Source: an uncultured Actinoplanes sp. | Lineage (GTDB): Bacteria > Actinomycetota > Actinomycetes > Mycobacteriales > Micromonosporaceae | Reading direction: 5' to 3' | Length of the DNA stretch: 6,435 nucleotides | Assembly: GCA_934667465.1 (NCBI GenBank) | Contig: CAKUMG010000352.1 | Coordinates: 1 to 6,435, forward strand | Shown here: positions 1 through 4,960 of the stretch, in pieces | Layout: each line of letters begins with the position of its first letter | Numbering within the stretch: position 1 is the first letter of the stretch | Program-made: the position numbers and the translations under genes | The notes under the pieces: generated by a model | Databases searched by the model: none | Seen by the model: the letters and a program-made list of their open reading frames with translations, nothing else | What the model was told of the DNA's origin: nothing

Positions 1-96
1 CAGTCCGGCCAGCAGGAGCCCGGCGGGACTGGCCAGCCGGGACGGGCGGGGGGTGCGCACCGGACCACTGTGCGGCAGCGCGCCGCCGGCCGCCAT
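1..96 (-). CDS. Possible divergent gene, 5' end only (putative membrane protein)
   Basis: Read on the minus strand, an ATG at 96-94 opens a frame that stays open for 32 codons to the left edge of the window. The predicted start is MAAGGALPHSGPVRTP, followed by an Arg/Pro-rich stretch and then a hydrophobic run (LASPAGLLLAGL). This looks like a cytoplasmic N-terminus leading into a first membrane helix. About 28 of 32 third codon positions are G or C, better than the competing plus-strand frame 1. The gap to ald has a lower-GC promoter-like patch, which fits a divergent intergenic region. No convincing Shine-Dalgarno precedes the ATG, and plus-strand frame 2 is also open to a TAG at 181-183, so the call is tentative. 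The product cannot be identified from 32 residues. Confidence 0.4.
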   Translation of the reverse strand, partial: MAAGGALPHSGPVRTPRPSRLASPAGLLLAGL

Positions 97-107
97 CCCG
101 CGGCTGA

Positions 108-139
108 TTGATCTTCCGGTGGCCGATCGGCAGTATCGT
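108..139 (+). promoter_or_regulatory. Candidate ald promoter
   Basis: TTGATC at 108-113 resembles a -35 box. TATCGT at 134-139 fits the actinobacterial -10 pattern TANNNT. The spacer is 20 bp, longer than the usual 17-18. An alternative -10, CAGTAT at 131-136, gives 17 bp but matches poorly. Transcription would start near 146 and give a leader of about 77 nt before ald. The patch is clearly less GC-rich than its surroundings. Assigned by eye only. Confidence 0.35.
122..131. promoter_or_regulatory. 10-bp palindrome in the ald promoter spacer, possible operator
   Basis: GCCGATCGGC is a perfect 10-bp palindrome lying between the candidate -35 and -10 boxes of ald. The position suits a regulator site. 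Known actinobacterial ald genes are commonly controlled by Lrp/AsnC-type AldR regulators, but no such gene is visible here. A palindrome inside a lengthened (20-bp) spacer also recalls MerR-type promoters. Perfect 10-bp palindromes are expected several times by chance in a window of this size, so function is inference. Confidence 0.25.
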
Positions 140-148
140 CCACGGAGT

Positions 149-178
149 GGGACAGCGGTCGAGGTGGCAGGCTGTCCC
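149..178 (+). promoter_or_regulatory. Leader hairpin upstream of ald
   Basis: GGGACAGC (149-156) and GCTGTCCC (171-178) are perfect 8-bp inverted repeats separated by 14 nt. If transcription starts near 146, they would form a stem at the extreme 5' end of the ald mRNA. The stem ends 3 nt before the Shine-Dalgarno (182-187) of the leader ORF at 194. It could affect mRNA stability or ribosome access, or be a DNA operator. There is no following U-tract, so it is not a classical terminator. Confidence 0.45.
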
Positions 179-193
179 GGGTAGGAGCCATCG

Positions 194-226
194 ATGTCTC
201 TGCTCGAAAGGACGGCGTCGCCGTGA
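194..226 (+). CDS. Putative 10-codon leader ORF coupled to ald
   Basis: ATG at 194 encodes [10 protein letters not shown] and stops with TGA at 224-226. A good Shine-Dalgarno, TAGGAG (182-187), lies 6 nt before the ATG. The stop overlaps the ald start in a GTGA arrangement (GTG 223-225, TGA 224-226), the same junction type as ald-xerD in this window. This suggests translational coupling: ribosomes finishing the short ORF could re-initiate at ald. The peptide has one alanine only, so a classical alanine-codon attenuator is unlikely. It is too short for composition to prove coding. It may be a fortuitous ORF, since ald also has its own GAAAGGA at 206-212. Confidence 0.4.
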   Translation: MSLLERTASP

Positions 227-1335
227 AGGTCGGCATTCCCAGTGAAGTGAAGAACAACGAGTTCCGGGTGGCGATCACCCCGGCCGGGGTGTTCGAGTTC
301 CGCCGGGCGGGGCACGAGGTGTTCGTGCAGGCGGGTGCGGGTGCCGGATCGTCGATCGACGACGCGGACTACGCCGCCGCCGGCGCGACGATCGTCGCGA
401 AGGCCGACGAGGTGTGGGACACCGCGGAGCTGGTGCTCAAGGTCAAGGAGCCGATCGCCGAGGAGTACGGGCGGATGCGGGAGGGTCAGGTCCTCTTCAC
501 CTACCTGCACCTGGCCGCCTCGAAGGAGTGCACCGACGCGCTGCTGGAGAGAAAGGTCACCGGCATCGCGTACGAGACGGTGGAGCTCGCGGACAGGTCG
601 CTGCCCCTGCTGGCACCCATGTCGGAGGTGGCCGGGCGGCTCGCGCCGCAGGTCGGGGCGTACCACCTGATGCGCTCCGGCGGCGGGCGTGGCGTGCTGA
701 TGGGCGGCGTGCCGGGCGTCTACCAGGCCAAGGTCGTGGTGATCGGCGCCGGGGTGTCCGGGATGAACGCGGCCGCGATCGCGCTCGGGATGCAGGCCGA
801 GGTGCTGGTGCTCGACAAGAACATCGCGCGCCTGCGGGCCGCCGACGCCGACTACCGGGGGCATCTGCAGACCATCGCCTCCAACGCGTACGAGATCGAG
901 AAGGCGGTGATCGACGCGGACCTCGTCATCGGTGCCGTGCTCGTGCCCGGCGCGAAGGCGCCGAACCTGATCTCCAACGAGCTCGTGTCGCGGATGAAGC
1001 CGGGCAGCGTGCTCGTGGACATCGCCATCGACCAGGGCGGCTGCTTCGAGGACTCGCGGCCGACCACGCATGCCGACCCGGTCTACCCGGTGCACCAGTC
1101 GATGTTCTACTGCGTCGCGAACATGCCGGGTGCCGTGCCGCACACCAGCACGTACGCGTTGACGAACGTCACCCTGCCGTACGCGCTGGAGCTGGCCAAC
1201 CTCGGCTGGCGCGACGCCGTGCAGGCCGACCCGGCGCTCGCGCTGGGCGTCAACACGCACGCCGGTCAGGTCGTCTACGGCCCGGTCGCCGAGGCGCACG
1301 GCATGACGGCCGTGCCGCTGTCCGAGGTGCTGTGA
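223..1335 (+). CDS. ald: L-alanine dehydrogenase
   Basis: Catalyses reversible NAD-dependent oxidative deamination of L-alanine to pyruvate and ammonium in the cytoplasm. It allows alanine use as carbon and nitrogen source and, in reverse, ammonium assimilation or NADH re-oxidation. The 370-residue length matches the family (371 in Mycobacterium tuberculosis). The substrate-site residues fall at family positions: Arg15 in the NNEFR motif, Lys75 in KVKEP, His96 in YLHLA and Asp270 in DIAIDQGG. The Rossmann fold shows GAGVSG at 175-180 and Asp198 at the end of the next strand, typical for NAD preference. The [14 protein letters not shown] segment (about 131-139) and the VPGAKAP loop (241-247) are intact. 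The GTG start at 223 gives the family N-terminus MKVGIPSE and has GAAAGGA at 206-212. Its stop overlaps the next gene by 4 nt, so the two are probably co-transcribed. Confidence 0.97.
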   Translation: MKVGIPSEVKNNEFRVAITPAGVFEFRRAGHEVFVQAGAGAGSSIDDADYAAAGATIVAKADEVWDTAELVLKVKEPIAEEYGRMREGQVLFTYLHLAASKECTDALLERKVTGIAYETVELADRSLPLLAPMSEVAGRLAPQVGAYHLMRSGGGRGVLMGGVPGVYQAKVVVIGAGVSGMNAAAIALGMQAEVLVLDKNIARLRAADADYRGHLQTIASNAYEIEKAVIDADLVIGAVLVPGAKAPNLISNELVSRMKPGSVLVDIAIDQGGCFEDSRPTTHADPVYPVHQSMFYCVANMPGAVPHTSTYALTNVTLPYALELANLGWRDAVQADPALALGVNTHAGQVVYGPVAEAHGMTAVPLSEVL

Positions 1336-2255
1336 CCTCGCTCGCCAGGGCGGTGCAGGCCTATCTCGACCACCTCACGGTCGAGAGAGGCCTGTCTCGC
1401 AACACCCTGCTGTCCTACCGGCGCGATCTCGACAGGTACGCCGAGGAGCTGACCGCGGCCGGGGTGAGCGACCTGGCCGCGGTCACCACCGCCGACCTGA
1501 CCCGGCACCTGCTGGCGCTGCGCGAGGGCTCGGGCGAGCACCCCGCGCTGTCGGCGGCGTCGGCGGCGCGGGCGGTCAGCGCCGTACGGGGGCTGCACCG
1601 CTTCGCCGCGCGGGAGGGGCTGGCGCCGCACGACGTGAGCCGCGACGTCAAGCCGCCGGCCCCGCCGAAGCGGCTGCCGAAGGCCCTGGACGTGGAGCAG
1701 GTGACCCGGCTGCTGGCGGCGGTCACCGCCGACGATCCGCTCGGGCTGCGGGACAGGGCACTGCTGGAGCTGCTGTACGGGACCGGGGCGCGCATCTCCG
1801 AGGCGGTGGGCCTGGCGATCGACGACGTGGACACCGACGTGGTGACCCTGCACGGCAAGGGCGGCCGGACCCGGCTGGTACCGCTCGGCTCCTACGCCCG
1901 GGCGGCGCTCGACGCGTATCTGGTGCGCGGCAGGCCCACGCTGGTCCGGGCCGGCAAGGGTACGCCCGCCGTGTTCCTCAACGCCCGCGGCGGAGCCCTG
2001 TCGCGGCAGAGCGCGTGGACGATCCTGCACCGGGCGGCGCGCGCGGCGGGGTTGCCCGTCGAGGGGGCGCACGCCGTGTCGCCGCACACGCTGCGTCACT
2101 CGTACGCGACGCATCTGCTCGACGGCGGCGCCGACGTCCGGGTGGTGCAGGAGCTGCTCGGACACGCCTCGGTGACCACGACGCAGGTCTACACGCTCGT
2201 GACTGTGGACCGGCTGCGCGAGGTGTACGCGACCGCCCATCCGCGGGCCACGTGA
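1332..2255 (+). CDS. xerD: Tyrosine site-specific recombinase, XerD-type
   Basis: With a XerC partner, XerD-type enzymes resolve chromosome dimers at dif during cell division by cleaving and rejoining DNA through a tyrosine. The product has 307 residues, normal for XerD. Residues 3-95 form the SAM-like core-binding domain (motif [16 protein letters not shown]), and about 115-300 form the catalytic domain. All catalytic residues are present: Arg154 in TGARISE, Lys176 in HGKGGR, His252 and Arg255 in [12 protein letters not shown], His278 in LGHAS, and nucleophile Tyr287 in TTTQVYT. The ending [19 protein letters not shown] resembles actinobacterial XerD. The GTG at 1332 overlaps the ald stop (GTGA), with GAGG at 1324-1327 as a weak Shine-Dalgarno. 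The frame stays open upstream inside ald, but that extension is an overlap artefact. XerC cannot be strictly excluded, but the single-gene position near parA favours XerD. Confidence 0.93.
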   Translation: MTSLARAVQAYLDHLTVERGLSRNTLLSYRRDLDRYAEELTAAGVSDLAAVTTADLTRHLLALREGSGEHPALSAASAARAVSAVRGLHRFAAREGLAPHDVSRDVKPPAPPKRLPKALDVEQVTRLLAAVTADDPLGLRDRALLELLYGTGARISEAVGLAIDDVDTDVVTLHGKGGRTRLVPLGSYARAALDAYLVRGRPTLVRAGKGTPAVFLNARGGALSRQSAWTILHRAARAAGLPVEGAHAVSPHTLRHSYATHLLDGGADVRVVQELLGHASVTTTQVYTLVTVDRLREVYATAHPRAT

Positions 2256-2306
2256 CGCAGCCGACACGCGCGGGCCAGCCGCGCCACGACACGCCGAACG
2301 GGTGAC

Positions 2307-2325
2307 CCCGGACGGGCGGTCCGGG
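2307..2325 (+). terminator. GC-rich hairpin between xerD and parA, possible terminator or operator
   Basis: CCCGGAC (2307-2313) and GTCCGGG (2319-2325) form a perfect 7-bp stem with a 5-nt loop, about 50 nt after the xerD stop. There is no U-tract, which is common for high-GC actinobacterial terminators. The stem lies immediately upstream of the probable parA -10 box, where a -35 box would be expected, so it could also be a protein-binding site for parA control. The terminator assignment rests on position and stem strength only. Confidence 0.4.
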
Positions 2326-2330
2326 TGGCG

Positions 2331-2336
2331 TACAGT
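2331..2336 (+). promoter_or_regulatory. Candidate -10 box of the parA group
   Basis: TACAGT fits the actinobacterial -10 pattern TANNNT and would give a start near 2343, about 38 nt before parA. No -35 box is recognisable at 17-18 bp upstream; that stretch is occupied by the GC-rich hairpin. If active, the promoter would depend on an activator or be weak. Confidence 0.3.
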
Positions 2337-2380
2337 CGGGCATCGGCTCCGGCTGCGGGTCGGAAGGGGGTTTCGGGGAC

Positions 2381-3316
2381 ATGGCGGCACATGATCAGCG
2401 CGCGGAGGCCTGGACCTCTGCCCTGCGCGAGCAGCAGGCGAGCTCCCTGGACCTCGGCGCCGACCTCGGCCCCGCGGATCCGACCGCCTACACGATGCGC
2501 CGTCCGATCCCCGAGCCGATGCCGACCGACCGGCACGGCCCGGCGCGGATCATCGCGCTTGCCAACCAGAAGGGTGGCGTGGGCAAGACCACCACGACCA
2601 TCAACCTGGGTGCCGCGCTCGCCGAATACGGCCGCAAGGTGCTGCTGGTCGACTTCGACCCGCAGGGCGCCTGCTCGGTGGGGCTCGGCGTCAACCCGCA
2701 CAACCTCGACCTGAGCATCTACAACCTGCTCATGCAGGACGACGTGACCACGCAGGACGTCATCATCAAGACCGACGTCCAGGGGCTGCACCTGCTGCCG
2801 GCCAACATCGACCTGTCGGCGGCCGAGATCCAGCTGGTCAACGAGGTCGCCCGCGAGATGGCCCTGGCGCGGGCACTGCGCAGCGTCCGCAAGGAGTACG
2901 ACTTCATCCTGATCGACTGCCAGCCCTCGCTGGGCCTGCTGGCGATCAACGCGCTGACCATCGCGCACGGCGTGCTCATCCCGCTCGAGTGCGAGTTCTT
3001 CAGCCTGCGCGGTGTCGCGCTGCTGCTCGACACGATCGACAAGGTCCGCGAGCGGCTCAACTTCGACCTCGAGCTCGAGGGCATCCTCGCGACCATGTAC
3101 GACTCCCGCACCACCCACTGCCGCCAGGTGCTGCAGCGCGTGGTCGAGGCGTTCGGCGACAAGGTCTACCAGACGGTCATCACCAAGACCGTCAAGTTCC
3201 CCGAGTCGACGGTGGCCGGCGCGCCGATCACGTCGCTGGACCCGGCCTCGTCCGGCGCCCGCAACTACCGGCAGCTCGCCCGGGAGCTCATCGCCGCGCA
3301 GGCGGAGCGCGACTGA
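2381..3316 (+). CDS. parA: ParA/Soj-family ATPase (scpAB-type)
   Basis: A cytoplasmic P-loop ATPase of the ParA/MinD superfamily. These proteins dimerise on ATP, bind DNA and help position chromosomes or other cargo. The product has 311 residues. The deviant Walker A motif KGGVGKTT is at 64-71 with signature Lys64. Walker A' is DFDPQG from Asp91, and Walker B is FILIDC with Asp179. A Pro-rich N-terminal extension (about 1-54) precedes the ATPase fold. The subgroup next to scpA/scpB in mycobacteria has a similar extension. ATG 2381 is preceded by GGAAGGGGG (2362-2370). An internal ATG at 2495 would still keep the whole ATPase domain but lacks that ribosome site. No parB is nearby, so this is probably the second ParA-like protein rather than the oriC-linked one. 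It ends 1 nt before the next gene. Confidence 0.93.
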   Translation: MAAHDQRAEAWTSALREQQASSLDLGADLGPADPTAYTMRRPIPEPMPTDRHGPARIIALANQKGGVGKTTTTINLGAALAEYGRKVLLVDFDPQGACSVGLGVNPHNLDLSIYNLLMQDDVTTQDVIIKTDVQGLHLLPANIDLSAAEIQLVNEVAREMALARALRSVRKEYDFILIDCQPSLGLLAINALTIAHGVLIPLECEFFSLRGVALLLDTIDKVRERLNFDLELEGILATMYDSRTTHCRQVLQRVVEAFGDKVYQTVITKTVKFPESTVAGAPITSLDPASSGARNYRQLARELIAAQAERD

Positions 3317-3317
3317 G

Positions 3318-3992
3318 GTGCTGTTCGCGCTCGGCGAACCGGTCGCGTTCGTCGCGCTGGTCCTCTCGTTCCTGCTGGCCCTCGTGCTGCGCGCGGTCGC
3401 CGTCCGGCTGACCGCCCGCACGCTGGGCCTGGTCCACCGCGGCGAGCCGGTCGGCTTCCGGGCGCGCGAGGACATCGACCCGTTCGGCGCGGTCGCGGCC
3501 GCCGTCGGCGGTCAGGGCTGGGGCCGCGCGCTGTCGGTCGACGAGATCCCCCGGCACTTCGGCCGCGGCCGGGCCGCGGCCGTCTTCCTGTCCGGGCCGG
3601 TCGTCACGATCGTCGCGGCGCAGTTCTTCTTCCTGGCGTACGCGCTGACCACCGACCTGAACTTCCTGATGGCCGCCCACCCGTCGGACCTGCTGCGCGC
3701 CGCGTACCTGGACGTGCCGGTGCTCGACCAGACGCTGCTGTCGTTCGGTGTCGGGCTGCTCACGTTCGGGCTGCTGTCGCTGATCCCGATCCCGCCGCTG
3801 GACGGCTTCGGTGCGCTGTGGTCGGCGCAGAAGCGGCCCGGGCCGAGCATGCAGTGGCTGCGGCTGTGGTTCGAGGAGAAGAACCTCGGCGTCGTGCTGC
3901 TGCTGGTCTTCTGCTTCTTCCCGCTGAGCCGCCCGATCCTGCTGATCGTCCTGGACGTGCTCGGGCTGCTCTTCATCCGCCTCTGGGGTTAG
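3318..3992 (+). CDS. M50/site-2-protease-like integral membrane protein lacking the HExxH motif
   Basis: A 224-residue polytopic membrane protein with hydrophobic segments at about 8-30, 86-110, 138-160, 189-201 and 205-222. The order of landmarks matches the small YwhC-like branch of M50 site-2 proteases: a first helix, then DPFGAVAA (54-61) with GQGWG (65-69), then the RAAAVFLSGPVV helix (85-96), then LIPIPPLDG (155-163). This last segment corresponds to the family Asp motif, with Asp162 kept. The zinc-binding HExxH expected at the end of the first helix is absent. That stretch reads ALVLRAVAVR (21-30), and no histidine occurs before residue 40. Active peptidase function is therefore unlikely; a scaffold or substrate-holding role is possible but unproven. 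GTG 3318 starts 1 nt after the parA stop, with GGAG at 3304-3307, so the genes are probably co-transcribed and coupled. Confidence 0.8.
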   Translation: MLFALGEPVAFVALVLSFLLALVLRAVAVRLTARTLGLVHRGEPVGFRAREDIDPFGAVAAAVGGQGWGRALSVDEIPRHFGRGRAAAVFLSGPVVTIVAAQFFFLAYALTTDLNFLMAAHPSDLLRAAYLDVPVLDQTLLSFGVGLLTFGLLSLIPIPPLDGFGALWSAQKRPGPSMQWLRLWFEEKNLGVVLLLVFCFFPLSRPILLIVLDVLGLLFIRLWG

Positions 3993-3997
3993 GTCCG

Positions 3998-4822
3998 GTG
4001 TCCCCGGGGCCGGGCCGGGTGGCCCGCACCGACCGGTCCGGCGTCCTGCACCCGGACAACTTGGACCAGTACGCCGCGACCATCCACGACGCCGCCGCCG
4101 CGGTGTCCCCGGCGGTCGACCACTTCTGGACCGTCGCCTGGCACCTGCCCGCCGGCCGGGCCATCGAGCAGCGGATCATCAGCGACCCGGCGGTGACGCT
4201 GACCGTCGAGGCCGGCAACGTCCCCGCCGAGCTCGTCGTCACCGGCGTGCACCGCGCGGTGTGGGTGCGCGAGATCGCCGGCCGGGGCAGCGCGTTCGCG
4301 GTCCGGCTGCGCCCCGCCGGGCTCGCCGTGGTCAGCGACCTCACTCCGGCGGCGGTCGCTGACCGGACCGTGGCGGTCACGCCCGCGCTCGATGCCCGCC
4401 TGCACGCGCTGATGCGGGCGATCGCGGACGAGCCCGATCTGGCCTCCCGCATCGCCCGGGCCACGACGCTGATCACCACGATGCTCGCCGAGCGGCCGCC
4501 GACCGCGCGGCAGCGGCTCGCCAACGACGCCGTGGCCGCGATCCACCGGGGCGACCCGCCGCCGTCCGGCCCGTCGGAGCGCACCGTGCAGCGGGCGCTG
4601 CGCGAGACCATCGGCCACGGCCCGGCCTGGGTCCGCCGGTGGGTGCGGCTGCAGGAGGTCGCGCGGCAGTTCGCGGTCAGCGGCGACGCCGGGGCGGCGG
4701 ACATCGCGGCGCGGCTCGGCTATGCCGACCAGTCCCATCTGGTCAATGACTTCCGCGCCGCGGTCGGCATGACTCCGGGCGCCTACCTGTGGTCCCTGGC
4801 GCCGGGCGGGGACCCCTCGTGA
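3998..4822 (+). CDS. AraC-family transcriptional regulator
   Basis: A 274-residue DNA-binding regulator. The N-terminal part (about 15-130) resembles the DUF6597-type sensor domain found before AraC helix-turn-helix (HTH) regions, beginning with GVLHPDNLDQY and including HFWTVAWHLP. The C-terminal part carries AraC HTH signatures: ERTVQRALRE at 194-203, WVRRWVRLQEVARQ at 211-224, and LGYADQSHLVNDFRAAVG (240-257) followed by MTPGAY. The second HTH is canonical. The first is short: where a full LaaxxGxSxR helix should precede ERTVQR, there is only GDPPPSGPS. GTG 3998 lies 5 nt after the preceding stop, with AGG at 3991-3993. GTG 4019 (267 residues) is a plausible alternative with GGGG at 4005-4008. 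Ligand and target genes are unknown. Its position suggests transcription together with parA and the M50-like gene. Confidence 0.85.
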   Translation: MSPGPGRVARTDRSGVLHPDNLDQYAATIHDAAAAVSPAVDHFWTVAWHLPAGRAIEQRIISDPAVTLTVEAGNVPAELVVTGVHRAVWVREIAGRGSAFAVRLRPAGLAVVSDLTPAAVADRTVAVTPALDARLHALMRAIADEPDLASRIARATTLITTMLAERPPTARQRLANDAVAAIHRGDPPPSGPSERTVQRALRETIGHGPAWVRRWVRLQEVARQFAVSGDAGAADIAARLGYADQSHLVNDFRAAVGMTPGAYLWSLAPGGDPS

Positions 4823-4830
4823 TCGAGGTC
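4811..4830 (+). terminator. Weak hairpin across the AraC-gene stop codon
   Basis: GACCCCTCG (4811-4819) can pair with CGAGGTC (4824-4830) around a TGAT loop, giving 7 base pairs with a 2-nt bulge. It sits over the TGA at 4820-4822. It could end the parA-group transcript, but there is no U-tract and the bulge weakens it. The rest of the gap (4831-4885) shows nothing convincing. Confidence 0.2.
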
Positions 4831-4885
4831 ACCGGATAGCTGTGCAACGGGTCCGCCGGCCGCGGTCGTCATCCACAGGGTTGGC

Positions 4886-4914
4886 TTGACTTCACCGGGG
4901 TGGCCCCAAATCAT
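4886..4914 (+). promoter_or_regulatory. Candidate promoter for the membrane protein at 4961
   Basis: TTGACT (4886-4891) is a near-perfect -35 box. AATCAT (4909-4914), 17 bp downstream, matches the -10 consensus at 4 of 6 positions. Transcription would begin near 4921 and leave a leader of about 40 nt before GTG 4961. This is the best -35/-10 pair in the window. The local sequence is less GC-rich than its flanks. It implies that the last gene is a separate transcription unit. Confidence 0.5.
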
Positions 4915-4948
4915 GGACGCACTTCGGCGGGTGCCGGGCCTGTCGGAC

Positions 4949-4955
4949 GAGGGGG
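4949..4955 (+). promoter_or_regulatory. Ribosome binding site deciding start 4961
   Basis: GAGGGGG ends 5 nt before GTG 4961. It supports that codon over the in-frame ATG at 4913, which has no Shine-Dalgarno and overlaps the candidate -10 box. Confidence 0.6.
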
Positions 4956-4960
4956 ATCAC

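Noticed and set aside
414..1331. Long upstream extension of the xerD reading frame through ald
   Set aside because: It overlaps the well-supported ald gene, and its translation is Arg/Gly/Ala-rich without domain signatures. XerD homology begins right at the GTG 1332.
1275..2390. 371-codon minus-strand open frame opposite xerD
   Set aside because: Antisense open frames are common in very high-GC coding DNA. The product is Arg/Pro/Gly-rich, matches no family I know, and lies opposite a gene with complete catalytic residues.
3067..3080. Perfect 14-bp palindrome built on CTCGAGCTCGAG
   Set aside because: It lies inside parA and is explained by alternating Leu and Glu codons.
2189..3475. 428-codon minus-strand open frame opposite parA
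   Set aside because: A mirror of the parA codon pattern, rich in Val, Asp, Gln and Arg. It has no domain motifs, and ParA on the plus strand is certain.
3561..3581. Tandem GGCCGCGGCC palindromes separated by one base
   Set aside because: It lies inside the M50-like gene and encodes a Gly/Arg/Ala run with GC-rich codons; chance composition explains it.
4913..4960. In-frame ATG 16 codons upstream of the chosen membrane protein start
   Set aside because: No Shine-Dalgarno precedes it and it overlaps the candidate -10 box, whereas GTG 4961 has GAGGGGG at good spacing.
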